Part shown: piece by piece, positions 12,049-19,716 of the stretch
Layout of the letters: every line of letters begins with the position of its first letter
Numbering within the stretch: the stretch's first letter is position 1
Virus record (IMG/VR): IMGVR_UViG_3300013138_000033
Span: 1 to 29,740 of that record
DNA length: 29,740 bases
Direction: 5' to 3' (one strand)
DNA from: a virus
The notes under the pieces: generated by a model
The model's input: the letters and a program-made list of their open reading frames with translations, nothing else
What the model was told of the DNA's origin: nothing
Database searches by the model: none
Made by a program: the position numbers and the translations under genes

Positions 12049-13679
12049 GACGAAAAACCATTCCCATCGCTGCCGCCTCGCCGGCCTACAAGGTGCTTGA
12101 TCGGCGCGGCAACGGCTACTATAGCGCCGCAAATACGCTAATCGAGTCGGCCACACAAACGACAGACCGGAGCTATATCTCACCGCTCGACAGGGACGTG
12201 CATCGAACGGTGTCTAGCATGGGCCGGCGCACATTGATGACGCTGGGCCGGTCGCTTTTCTGGCGATTCCCTGCCCTGCAAGGCATGGTCCTAGAGCAGG
12301 CCAACGTTGCAGTTTCGACTTACATCCCTCAATACGCCGGACGGAATAAGCCATGGGGAATTGATGCGGAGTCTGCTCTTACCGAGTGGCACAAGGTCAT
12401 GGACATTGCCGGCTGGCCATACGATTGGGACTCTTACATCCAATCGCTGGTCATCTCGCCCATTGTGGATGGGGAGGAATATGTCCTTCTGACGCAGACC
12501 GCAGAGGACTACCCGCTGGTGCAGACCATCCCGGCGCACCGCGTCGGCAGATACCCAAGCACAACCGGATTCGCCACCGTGCGCTACGCGGACAGCAGCA
12601 TGTGGATTGACGGTGTTCTGGTGGATGATAATCGCCCGTATCCCGCAGCGCAGCCGGTTACCTTCGAGGCCCAACTGATTGACGGCGTAATTGTGGACAG
12701 CTACTCCAGGCCACTCGCATACCGCGTGGACGGGGACCAGCCGGAGCAATACGTGGACATTCCGGCGCGCAATATGTTCCCGGCATTCTGCCCCATCGTC
12801 ACTGGACAAGTGCGCGGCTTCTCCCTCCTGGCGTCGTCAATCTTCGACTGGCAAGACCTCGCCGAGTGGAAGCGTTTTGAGATGCTGGCGCAGAAGGTGT
12901 TCTCGACGCGGACCATCATTGAGACCAACGAAACGGGGGACCTGGATGAAGCCAAGAGCATTATCAAAACCGCAGCGACCTACGACAGCAGCGGCAACAA
13001 GACCGACCTCGACGTGCAGAGACTCTACGGCGGGACCATCCAATACCTGCGCGCGAAGACTGGCAGTTCTGTTCAGGCATTCGGCTACGATCGTCCCGGT
13101 CAAGGTAGTCGGGATTTCCTCAAAACAACCATCCGTGACGCCTTCCGTGGCACCGAGTGGGATTCCTTTTTCTCGCTCGACCCGCAGTCCATAGGCGGTG
13201 CGCCGATGCGAGTCATCGTCGAGAAGATTAACCTCGTGGCAGAGAAGCGGCGCAAGCTGGTTCGCAAATGCTGTGCGCGCGTGGACGGCTACGCGCTCGC
13301 GAAGATGATGAAATTGGGCATTCTGCCGTGGGACGACGATTGGTATAAGTGGGAATACCAAGGGCCGGGGGACATCACGGCGGATAAGAAGTACGATAGC
13401 GACGTTGACCTGGCTGAAATCGCGCAAGGGATCAGCACGCGCAAAATCTCCTGTGCTCGCCGCGGCTTGGTCATGGAGGACGTTGACGCCCAGCGCGAGG
13501 CCGAGGCGGACAGCGACTTGACGCGCGCCGGTCGGCTGGCAAAGAAGCACGGCATCTCTATCGAGCAGGCTTTGGTTGTCCTGCGACCTCCCACCCCCAA
13601 CGCACAGATGCCGCAGGCCAGCGAAGCAAAGCCAAAGGCCGAAAGCATGGACGACAGCGACATAATTCCAACAGAATGA
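12039..13679 (+). CDS. Portal protein, lambda family
   Basis: The 546-aa protein fits the lambda-type portal family. It has an N-terminal SPAYKVLDRRGNGYYSAAN, WRFPALQGMVLEQANVAVSTY, ESALTEWHKVMDIAGWPYDW, an IVDGEEYVLL strand, SRPLAYRVDG, and the crown-proximal ASSIFDWQDLAEWKRFEMLAQKVFSTRTIIE. A disordered acidic tail ends in DDSDIIPTE. The protein should form the dodecameric ring through which DNA enters. GGAGG lies 7 nt before the ATG. Its stop overlaps the protease start as ATGA, the usual portal-protease pairing. Confidence 0.9.
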   Translation: MAVRRKTIPIAAASPAYKVLDRRGNGYYSAANTLIESATQTTDRSYISPLDRDVHRTVSSMGRRTLMTLGRSLFWRFPALQGMVLEQANVAVSTYIPQYAGRNKPWGIDAESALTEWHKVMDIAGWPYDWDSYIQSLVISPIVDGEEYVLLTQTAEDYPLVQTIPAHRVGRYPSTTGFATVRYADSSMWIDGVLVDDNRPYPAAQPVTFEAQLIDGVIVDSYSRPLAYRVDGDQPEQYVDIPARNMFPAFCPIVTGQVRGFSLLASSIFDWQDLAEWKRFEMLAQKVFSTRTIIETNETGDLDEAKSIIKTAATYDSSGNKTDLDVQRLYGGTIQYLRAKTGSSVQAFGYDRPGQGSRDFLKTTIRDAFRGTEWDSFFSLDPQSIGGAPMRVIVEKINLVAEKRRKLVRKCCARVDGYALAKMMKLGILPWDDDWYKWEYQGPGDITADKKYDSDVDLAEIAQGISTRKISCARRGLVMEDVDAQREAEADSDLTRAGRLAKKHGISIEQALVVLRPPTPNAQMPQASEAKPKAESMDDSDIIPTE

Positions 13680-14476
13680 AGGCTTACCCTACGATCATAG
13701 CGAAATTGTTTTACGAGCCGCTCGTCATCACGCGCGCGAAACATTGGGCCATTTGGAAAGTGCTGGAATCGAAGATTAGCGGGCAGGTTGCGCTGCCCGA
13801 CCTGGAGAGCGACGAGGACGAGGACAAGCCGGAATGGTGCATCGCCGGGACCGACGCAATCATTCCCATTCACGGCATTCTGGGCAAGCACCTGTCCGGC
13901 ATGGAGATGGCCAGCGGCGGCTGCGACGTGGCGCAAGTCGGCGCCCAGGTTGACGAGGCAATGTCTGATGACCGTGTCCAGCGCATCATCTTCGACATCA
14001 ATTCACCCGGCGGAACGGTGACCGGCATCCCCGAACTGGCACGCAAGATTGCTGGGATTAGCACGAAGGACACCGTGGCCTACACCGATTCGGAATGCTG
14101 CTCAGGTGCCCTATGGTTGGCCTCGCAGTGCAAAATGTTCTATGCCTCCGAGTCCTCAACTGTTGGCTCGATTGGCGTCTGGTGCGCCTACCTGGATATG
14201 TCCCGCCGCATGGCCAACGAAGGAGAGAACCTGCAAGAGTTCTCCGCCGGAAAATACAAAACGATGGGCGCATATTGGAAGCCGTTAACGGAGGAAGAGA
14301 AGGGAATGATCCAGGCCAAGGTGGACAAGATTTACGCGCAATTCAAAGAGGCGGTGAACGCGAAGCGGACCATTGCGGATACCCACATGCAGGGGCAGAC
14401 ATTCGACGGGCTTGAGGCATTAGAGATCGGTCTGGTTGACGGAGTGGCAGATGGATTGTACGAATTGCAAGGATAA
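13676..14476 (+). CDS. S49-family capsid maturation protease (SppA/protein C-like)
   Basis: This 266-aa serine protease has the ClpP/crotonase fold motifs: AIIPIHGILG, RIIFDINSPGGTVTGIPELARKI, SECCSGALWLASQC with nucleophile Ser143, STVGSIGVWCAY, and SAGKYKTMGAYWKPL carrying the catalytic lysine (K193 or K195). It ends TFDGLEALEIGLVDGV as in the family. In lambda the homologue (gpC) processes head proteins and can include an internal scaffold. Here the scaffold-like gene is separate and lies beyond the transketolase-like genes. It is coupled by ATGA to the portal. I expect it to act inside the procapsid. Confidence 0.9.
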   Translation: MKAYPTIIAKLFYEPLVITRAKHWAIWKVLESKISGQVALPDLESDEDEDKPEWCIAGTDAIIPIHGILGKHLSGMEMASGGCDVAQVGAQVDEAMSDDRVQRIIFDINSPGGTVTGIPELARKIAGISTKDTVAYTDSECCSGALWLASQCKMFYASESSTVGSIGVWCAYLDMSRRMANEGENLQEFSAGKYKTMGAYWKPLTEEEKGMIQAKVDKIYAQFKEAVNAKRTIADTHMQGQTFDGLEALEIGLVDGVADGLYELQG

Positions 14477-14479
14477 CAA

Positions 14480-15145
14480 ATGAACGCACTTGATCGGCGG
14501 TGCATTGAAATCTCTTACCGGCACAGGTTGGGCCATGTCAGTTCCAACCTGGACACAGTTCAGTTACTTGCCGAGATTTACCGCGAGAACTCAGACCCGG
14601 TATTAGTATTGGGCAACGCGCACGCATCGATTGCGCTCTATGTGGTTCTGGAATCTCAAGGCTACTGTGACGCCGAAGAAATGTTTTCACGTCACGGAAC
14701 GCACTGCAAGCGCGACATTGGCAGCGATGTCTTTGACTGTGACGCAGTGGACTTGATGCCGCACGGATTCACCGGAACAATATGGGTGAGCGGTGGCAGT
14801 CTTGGACAGCCAGAGACAATCGCCGTCGGCCTTGCAATGTCAGATCGCAATCGAACGGTGCAGCTTGTGACATCCGACGGCGCTGCGGCGGAAGGTGCAT
14901 TTTGGGAAGCGCTGGCGTTCTCCGGCAAGGAGAGGCTGCACAATCTTAAAGTGAACATCGTTGCCAATGGTCATGCGGCATACCAAGACGTTGACATTGA
15001 CTATTTGGCCGTCCGGCTTGCCGCAACGTTCCCGGCCAGAATCTATCGGCCTGACAATGGATGGTATCCCGAATGGCTACGCGGCATCCCCGGCCATTAC
15101 GCAGTACTCAACGATGTTCAGTATGCTGAGCTAATGGACCTATGA
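14480..15145 (+). CDS. Transketolase-like N-terminal (TPP-binding) subunit
   Basis: The 221-aa protein reads as a compact transketolase N-terminal domain. RRCIEISYRHRLGHVSSNLDTVQLLAEIY corresponds to the GHxG entry helix (G18-H19). Next are VLGNAHASIALYVVLESQGY (H48), VSGGSLGQPETIAVGLAM (GSLGQ, 106-110), and TSDGAAAEGAFWEA with NIVANGHAA, matching the GDG-x(25-30)-N thiamine diphosphate motif. Gly is Ser in SDG here, but Asp133 and Asn163 are kept for Mg2+. Usual split N-subunits are about 270-280 aa, so this is short. It needs the following gene to complete the active site. It stands between protease and scaffold and was probably acquired as a moron. AAGGA precedes the ATG. Confidence 0.82.
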   Translation: MNALDRRCIEISYRHRLGHVSSNLDTVQLLAEIYRENSDPVLVLGNAHASIALYVVLESQGYCDAEEMFSRHGTHCKRDIGSDVFDCDAVDLMPHGFTGTIWVSGGSLGQPETIAVGLAMSDRNRTVQLVTSDGAAAEGAFWEALAFSGKERLHNLKVNIVANGHAAYQDVDIDYLAVRLAATFPARIYRPDNGWYPEWLRGIPGHYAVLNDVQYAELMDL

Positions 15146-15618
15146 GGAAAGCGTTTGCGGGCGCGCTTCACGCCGAGATGGAGAGGGATGGAAGAATTGT
15201 GATGCTCACCGGAGACCTCGGGTATGGAGTCTTGGACCGAATACGAGACGACTACACAAATAGGTTCTGGAATATGGGCGCCGCAGAGCAGCTCGCGGTC
15301 GGAGCCGGCATCGGCCTGGCGCTCGACGGCAAGATCCCATTCGTCTATTCCATCACTCCATTTCTGCTGTGCCGGCCATTTGAGTGGCTGCGCAATTACC
15401 TCCAACACGAGGGCGTTCCCGTCCGGCTTGTAGGGGTTGGGATGGATGACGACTACAAGCATTTTGGAATCAGCCATGAGGCGTTTGACGCGCGCGCCAT
15501 CTTAGGACTGTTTCCAAGAATCAGGACTCATTTTCCGCAAGACGCGGCAGAATTGCCCGGCATCGTGTCTTCCATGTGTAGCTACTGTGCTCCGGCATTC
15601 CTGTCTCTCAGAAGGTAG
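15142..15618 (+). CDS. Transketolase-like C-terminal (Pyr-domain) subunit
   Basis: This 158-aa partner gives the pyrimidine-binding domain: GRIVMLTGDLGYGVLDRI, RFWNMGAAEQLAVGAGIGLAL with the cofactor-activating Glu49, KIPFVYSITPFLLCRPFEWLRN, VRLVGVG, HFGISHEAFDARAI, and FPQDAAEL. It stops where a full transketolase would continue into its third domain, so the pair totals 379 aa against roughly 600-660 for intact enzymes. The ATG overlaps the N-subunit stop as ATGA, consistent with a heteromer made in equal amounts. The enzyme could move a two-carbon ketol or make a branched or unusual sugar or acyl unit; the substrate cannot be read from the sequence. Confidence 0.82.
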   Translation: MRKAFAGALHAEMERDGRIVMLTGDLGYGVLDRIRDDYTNRFWNMGAAEQLAVGAGIGLALDGKIPFVYSITPFLLCRPFEWLRNYLQHEGVPVRLVGVGMDDDYKHFGISHEAFDARAILGLFPRIRTHFPQDAAELPGIVSSMCSYCAPAFLSLRR

Positions 15619-15622
15619 TTTC

Positions 15623-15650
15623 GTTGACTCCCGGCCATTTCTTGATGGCC
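15623..15650 (+). repeat. TTGACTCC start-proximal element, copy 1 of a 22-bp exact repeat
   Basis: The 22 nt at 15623-15644 recur exactly at 22621-22642, each ending at or one base before an ATG followed by GC. Here GGCCAT-TTCTTG-ATGGCC forms a perfect 6-bp stem containing the start codon, followed by TTTAAATTTT, which resembles a weak terminator. There is no Shine-Dalgarno. Confidence 0.75.
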
Positions 15651-16154
15651 TTTAAATTTTACCGCATTGTGGCCGCGAACGCCGAGATTGACCGGCTGGC
15701 GGCTGAGTTAGCTACCGCCACCAAGGAGCGTGATGAATACAAAGCGTCTCTTGAGTCCAACACCTCAGAGACCGCCAAGGCCGCAGAGGAACTGCAAGCC
15801 AAGGTGGATGCGTCAACGAAAAGCATTGCGGACCTCGAGGCGGCCAGCGCCGCGAAGGACGCGCAAATTGTTTCCCTGACCGATGAACTTACCAAGGCCA
15901 AAAACCAACTGGCAAACCCTTCCGGCCAGATTGCAAAGCTGGCTTCGCAGCAAGCCGCTACCATTACCGCCGCCCAAGGCCAACCGGCTTTGCCTGCCGC
16001 CACGGCTACCTCACCCGGGGCCAATGGTGGGCCAACCTCCGCAGATGAGCTAATGGCGCAGGCACAGGCAATCACCGACCCGAACGCCCGCACGATGTTT
16101 TTCCGCAAGAACCGGGCCGCATTCATGGCCGCCAAGCGGAGCCGTTGTCAATAA
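15645..16154 (+). CDS. Coiled-coil scaffold-like protein
   Basis: The 169-aa protein is dominated by a long charged coiled coil (about residues 12-100; NAEIDRLAAELATATKERDEY to LTDELTKAKNQLANP). A flexible Ala/Pro/Gly/Thr region and a helical, basic C-terminus (PNARTMFFRKNRAAFMAAKRS) follow. Size, composition and position just before the coat gene fit a capsid scaffold, whose basic C-terminal helix would contact the coat protein. A TTG at 15624 in frame would add 7 residues, but I prefer ATG 15645. No sequence family can be claimed, because scaffolds are poorly conserved. Confidence 0.6.
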   Translation: MAFKFYRIVAANAEIDRLAAELATATKERDEYKASLESNTSETAKAAEELQAKVDASTKSIADLEAASAAKDAQIVSLTDELTKAKNQLANPSGQIAKLASQQAATITAAQGQPALPAATATSPGANGGPTSADELMAQAQAITDPNARTMFFRKNRAAFMAAKRSRCQ

Positions 16155-16175
16155 CCACAGAACAAAGGAACACAC

Positions 16176-17072
16176 ATGGCAGCCTCAACTTATACAAACC
16201 TCGATACCGAGATCATCGCCAACAAAGCCCTGGAGGCGTTCGTCACGGAGCTTGCGCCGATTGCGGCGTTCTCCACGAATTTCAGCGCTGCGCCGGCTAC
16301 GCGCGGGGCCAATATTCTCGTGCCGCTCATCGCCTCCCTGACCGCGACCACGTTCAACCAGAACTACGCGCTGACCACCGGCAACGCGACAAAGACCGTT
16401 GTGACCGTCGCGTTGACCCACCACAAGCACGTGCCGATTGGCCAGTGGGACATTGAGGCCGCGAACTCCAGCGCCGCCAGCCTGGAATCGTTCGGCTACC
16501 AGCAGGGGCGAGCCCTCGCCGTCGCCGTGTTGCAAGATGTTTTCACGCTGGTAACTACGGCGAACTTCGAGAACAACGTGACGAAGTTCGCCTCGACGGC
16601 GATGGATGTGGCGCAGCTCCGGGCCGCCCGCTACCAGCTAAACGCCGGCAATGCCCCGATGTCGCCGCGCTGTTGTCTGCTGGACTGCGTCCCGATGGAC
16701 TCGCTCTTCGCTGTGACGAACTTCGTCCAGGCGCACATGTTCGCCGACCGTGGCGTCTTGCAGGAGGGTCGCATCGCCCGCGCGCTCGGCATGGACATGT
16801 TCGAGCTGAACGGGCTTTTCTCCACCTGCGTTATCGGCTTCGCCGCCCACGCGTCGGCCATCGCCGTGGCGATGCGCTATTTGGCTCCGCAGGAGGGGCA
16901 CAACTACCGCGAAGCGCGGCCAGTCACCGACCCGGCCAGCGGTCTCACGTTCGGGTTGCGCGACCACTACGACAACAACACCGGCACGCGGTATGTAAAC
17001 CTGGAATGCAACTACGGCTACGCGGCCGGCATCACTGCGGGCGGCTACGTGTTTGTGAAGACTGAAGCGTAA
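16176..17072 (+). CDS. Major capsid (coat) protein
   Basis: This 298-aa protein has a P22-coat/HK97-fold look: YTNLDTEIIANKALEAFVTELAPIAAFSTNF at the N-terminus, RGANILVPLIASLTATTFN, then ATKTVVTVALTHHKHVPIGQWDIEAAN. Next are the spine-helix region RALAVAVLQDVFTLVTTANF, DVAQLRAARYQLNAGNAP and RCCLLDCVPMDSLF, and a beta-rich C-terminus. AAAGGA lies before the ATG. Codon use is strongly biased to C/G-ending codons, as expected for the most expressed structural protein. The position between scaffold-like and decoration-like genes supports the call. Family membership was judged by order and pattern, not by a search. Confidence 0.85.
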   Translation: MAASTYTNLDTEIIANKALEAFVTELAPIAAFSTNFSAAPATRGANILVPLIASLTATTFNQNYALTTGNATKTVVTVALTHHKHVPIGQWDIEAANSSAASLESFGYQQGRALAVAVLQDVFTLVTTANFENNVTKFASTAMDVAQLRAARYQLNAGNAPMSPRCCLLDCVPMDSLFAVTNFVQAHMFADRGVLQEGRIARALGMDMFELNGLFSTCVIGFAAHASAIAVAMRYLAPQEGHNYREARPVTDPASGLTFGLRDHYDNNTGTRYVNLECNYGYAAGITAGGYVFVKTEA

Positions 17073-17077
17073 GCCGT

Positions 17078-17356
17078 ATGGCCTACTTGGAGAATCTGAC
17101 AATCGGCGGCGGCGGCGGATTGACTGCCGCCGCCGCCACATTGGCAGCCGCCTCAGTGACTACGGAGACCGTCACTACGGCCAACGTCACTACCGCCAAC
17201 GTCACCAGCCTTAACGTGGCAACCGTGTTGGCGTTTACTCCTACGGCCGACCCACCAGACTCAGCAGCGGAGGGGATGCTGTACGCCGACACGGATCACA
17301 AGTTGTATTACTACAACGGGACAGCTTGGAAGGAAGTTCAGTTTGTGAGCGAGTAA
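17078..17356 (+). CDS. Decoration or head-fibre-like protein with Thr-rich repeat
   Basis: This 92-aa protein starts MAYLENLTIGGGGGLTAAAA, has a repeat of TTANV units (VTTANVTTANVTSLNVATVL, residues about 32-51), and ends DSAAEGMLYADTDHKLYYYNGTAWKEV. That end is a small beta motif common in phage fibre and virion-surface proteins. Size and place after the coat protein suggest a capsid decoration or head fibre. The Thr-rich repeat has several NVT/NVS triplets, and the glycosyltransferase genes follow directly, so it is a candidate acceptor (inference). The repeat is encoded by near-identical 15-bp DNA units. The ribosome site is weak. Confidence 0.6.
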   Translation: MAYLENLTIGGGGGLTAAAATLAAASVTTETVTTANVTTANVTSLNVATVLAFTPTADPPDSAAEGMLYADTDHKLYYYNGTAWKEVQFVSE

Positions 17357-17432
17357 CTCATAGAGGTTGCCTGTATCCAGTAGAGATCGGCTTTGGATGC
17401 GGGCGGAACACAACCTGCAACCTGGGTTGTCT

Positions 17433-17467
17433 GGGCCGTGGTCCGATCACCACGGCCCTTTTGTTTT
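17433..17467 (+). terminator. Rho-independent terminator after head genes
   Basis: GGGCCGTGGT (17433-17442) pairs perfectly with ACCACGGCCC (17449-17458) around a 6-nt loop, and TTTTGTTTT follows. The 10-bp GC-rich stem with U-tract is a strong intrinsic terminator. It ends 2 nt before the ATG of the next gene, an unusual position. A second smaller stem (ACAACC with GGTTGT) stands just upstream at about 17408-17430. Confidence 0.9.
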
Positions 17468-17469
17468 AC

Positions 17470-19716
17470 ATGAGCGCAAAAATTAGTCTGTGCATGATCG
17501 TGGGCAACGTCGAGGAATACATCGAGCGCTGCCTGGCATCGTTTTCACCCATTGCTGATGAGATTGTCCTGGTCCGGGCCATAGGCGGACAGAAGCCGGA
17601 TAAGACCATCGAGCTTGCCCGCGCCAAGTATCCCGACCGGATCAAGGTGGGCGAATACAGGAACGCCAAGGGCCATGAGGATTGGCCGCATGTAGACAAC
17701 TTCGCCGCCGCGCGCCAGATGTCATTTGACATTGCGACCGGCGATTACTGCTTCTGGTGCGATTCAGACGACGTGCTAAAGGACGGCAGCGCAGAGCATG
17801 TTCGGGCCCTGGCCAATCGTGGTAACTTTCCCTGCTTCATTTTCCCCTATGAAATTTTCGCCCGCGGCGTGACTGTGCCGCGTGAGCGCATGATGGCGCG
17901 CGGATCTGGCAAGTGGGAACACGCCGTCCATGAAGCATTCGAGTTCACAATTAAGCCGGTGCAGAGCGTGGAAGACAATAGGGTTGTCGTGGTCCACCTG
18001 CCGATATTCACCGGCAAGAAAGCGAAGCAGGGAAGCACAGCCCGCAACCTGCGCATTCTCGAAAGCATACCGGAAGAGAAGATGACGCCGGGGCTGCTCT
18101 ACCACCTGCATGGTGAATACGTCTGCACCAACCAGATACCGAAAGCGATTGAGGCTGCGAAGAAGGCGCTTCAGTCAAAGGAACTGGGACCACCGGAGCG
18201 CTACGAGATCATGTTGAACCTGGCTCGCAGGAGCAAAGAGCCTGACAAGATAGAGTCATTCCTAATCGAAGCTTACAAGGCCGACCCGACGCGGCGCGAG
18301 GCTTTAGCCCTACTGGCTTCCAATGCGATGGACTACTCGCAACGGAATCGCGCAATGGCTTACGCGCGCCACATGATGGCAACGCCGCTTCCTGAAAAGC
18401 CGGCGTGGAACAGTCGCAGCGCAGCATACGGTTGGCTGGGTGACGAAATTTACGCTCAGGCGTTGCGCGTGGCCGGCAATCCTAACGAGGCGGAGCGGAT
18501 TCGGCGCGCATCGTTAACATCGAGGGGCGGGCCAAGAATCAGCCTCATTCACGCCACGCGTGGCCGACCGCATCAAGCATCGCTCGCGCGCAAGCTGTGG
18601 CTCGACATGGCCGAGAAGCCAGAGCAGGTCGAGCATGTATTTGCGATTGACGGCGACGATCGTGAAAGCCAGGCGCTAACGCGAATGCACCATGTCATTG
18701 TACCGCCGGGTGGTGGATGCGTGCGGGCGTGGAATGTGGGCGCATTCGCTTCTGGCGCTGGTGTAATTGTGCAAGTAAGCGACGATTGGACGCCGCCTCC
18801 GCTGTGGGACAAGCTGATCCTGGAACGCATTGGAGACCAGAACAAGAAATCCGTTCTAGCTGTTAGCGACGGACACAGAACGGACAAGCTAATCTGCCTG
18901 GCCATTTGCACCGCTCCATACTGGAAAGAGGACTGCTTTTTCTTCCATCCGTGGTTCAAGAGTGTTTACTCAGACAACTGGTTCACCGACCTGGCTTACA
19001 GCCGAGGCGCAGTCATCGAGGCGCGGGACTTGGTGTTTGAGCACTCTCATCCGGCATTCGGCACGGCGACGATGGACCGGACGTATGAGCAACAGAACTC
19101 ACCAGAACGCTACAAAGAAGGACTTGAACTTTATGAACGACTAAAGTCCGGCAAAGACTGGTCGTCCTGCCACGGTTGGTTTGACTACTACTATTTTTAC
19201 GACAACATCGCCGGACTACTGAAGGATGGCCAGAGTGTGGCAGAGGTTGGCGTGTGGATGGGCCGCAGCATCATCTACCTGGCGCAGGCTCTCAAGCGCA
19301 TGGGCAAGCGTGTCAGGCTCTACGCGGTGGACTCATTCGAGGGAGAGAAAGGAGAGCAGGAACAGTTGAAGCGCCTTGCCGATGCCGGAGGAAACTTGAG
19401 AGCAGTGTTCGAGGCGAACATCAAGCGCTGCGAGGTTGACGGCATGATTGAGATCATCGCCGGGGACAGCGCCGAAAGCGCAAGCAAGATTCCCGGCGGC
19501 TCGCTGGCGTTCTGTTTCATTGACGCCGCGCACGACTACGCGAGCGTCAAGCGCGACATTCTTGCTTGGACTCCAAAGCTTATGCCGGGCGGAATCATAG
19601 CCGGACATGATGCCCGGGCCCAGGGAGTGCGAAGTGGCGTAATTGACACGCTCATCAAGCCGGAGTTCGCCGGCTGCATTTGGGCGTCGGAAATCAAGGC
19701 GCCTGTCCTTCCGTGA
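17470..19716 (+). CDS. Glycosyltransferase-helical-glycosyltransferase-methyltransferase fusion
   Basis: This 748-aa fusion has four parts. Residues 1-190 are a GT2-type transferase: KISLCMIVGNVEEYIERCLASF, ADEIVLV, and YCFWCDSDD holding the DxD (D98-D100). About 195-345 is helical and TPR-like (YHLHGEYVCTNQIPKAIEAAKKAL). From 355 a second GT2-like domain reads ISLIHATRGRPHQASLARKLWL, PGGGCVRAWNVGAFASGAGVIVQVSDDWTPP. From about 575 a class I methyltransferase (Methyltransf_24-like) shows VAEVGVWMGRSIIYLA, VRLYAVDSFEG, and FIDAAHDYASVKRDILAW then GGIIAGHD. It likely builds and methylates a glycan. The start at 17470 lies directly behind the terminator and lacks a Shine-Dalgarno; the frame from 17326 would read through the terminator. 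Confidence 0.85.
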   Translation: MSAKISLCMIVGNVEEYIERCLASFSPIADEIVLVRAIGGQKPDKTIELARAKYPDRIKVGEYRNAKGHEDWPHVDNFAAARQMSFDIATGDYCFWCDSDDVLKDGSAEHVRALANRGNFPCFIFPYEIFARGVTVPRERMMARGSGKWEHAVHEAFEFTIKPVQSVEDNRVVVVHLPIFTGKKAKQGSTARNLRILESIPEEKMTPGLLYHLHGEYVCTNQIPKAIEAAKKALQSKELGPPERYEIMLNLARRSKEPDKIESFLIEAYKADPTRREALALLASNAMDYSQRNRAMAYARHMMATPLPEKPAWNSRSAAYGWLGDEIYAQALRVAGNPNEAERIRRASLTSRGGPRISLIHATRGRPHQASLARKLWLDMAEKPEQVEHVFAIDGDDRESQALTRMHHVIVPPGGGCVRAWNVGAFASGAGVIVQVSDDWTPPPLWDKLILERIGDQNKKSVLAVSDGHRTDKLICLAICTAPYWKEDCFFFHPWFKSVYSDNWFTDLAYSRGAVIEARDLVFEHSHPAFGTATMDRTYEQQNSPERYKEGLELYERLKSGKDWSSCHGWFDYYYFYDNIAGLLKDGQSVAEVGVWMGRSIIYLAQALKRMGKRVRLYAVDSFEGEKGEQEQLKRLADAGGNLRAVFEANIKRCEVDGMIEIIAGDSAESASKIPGGSLAFCFIDAAHDYASVKRDILAWTPKLMPGGIIAGHDARAQGVRSGVIDTLIKPEFAGCIWASEIKAPVLP

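Noticed and set aside
12837-13550. Long minus-strand ORF (237 aa) opposite the portal gene
   Set aside because: It lies wholly antisense to a confident portal gene, is Arg/Leu/Val-rich as antisense frames of GC-rich genes are, and has no ribosome site or domain.
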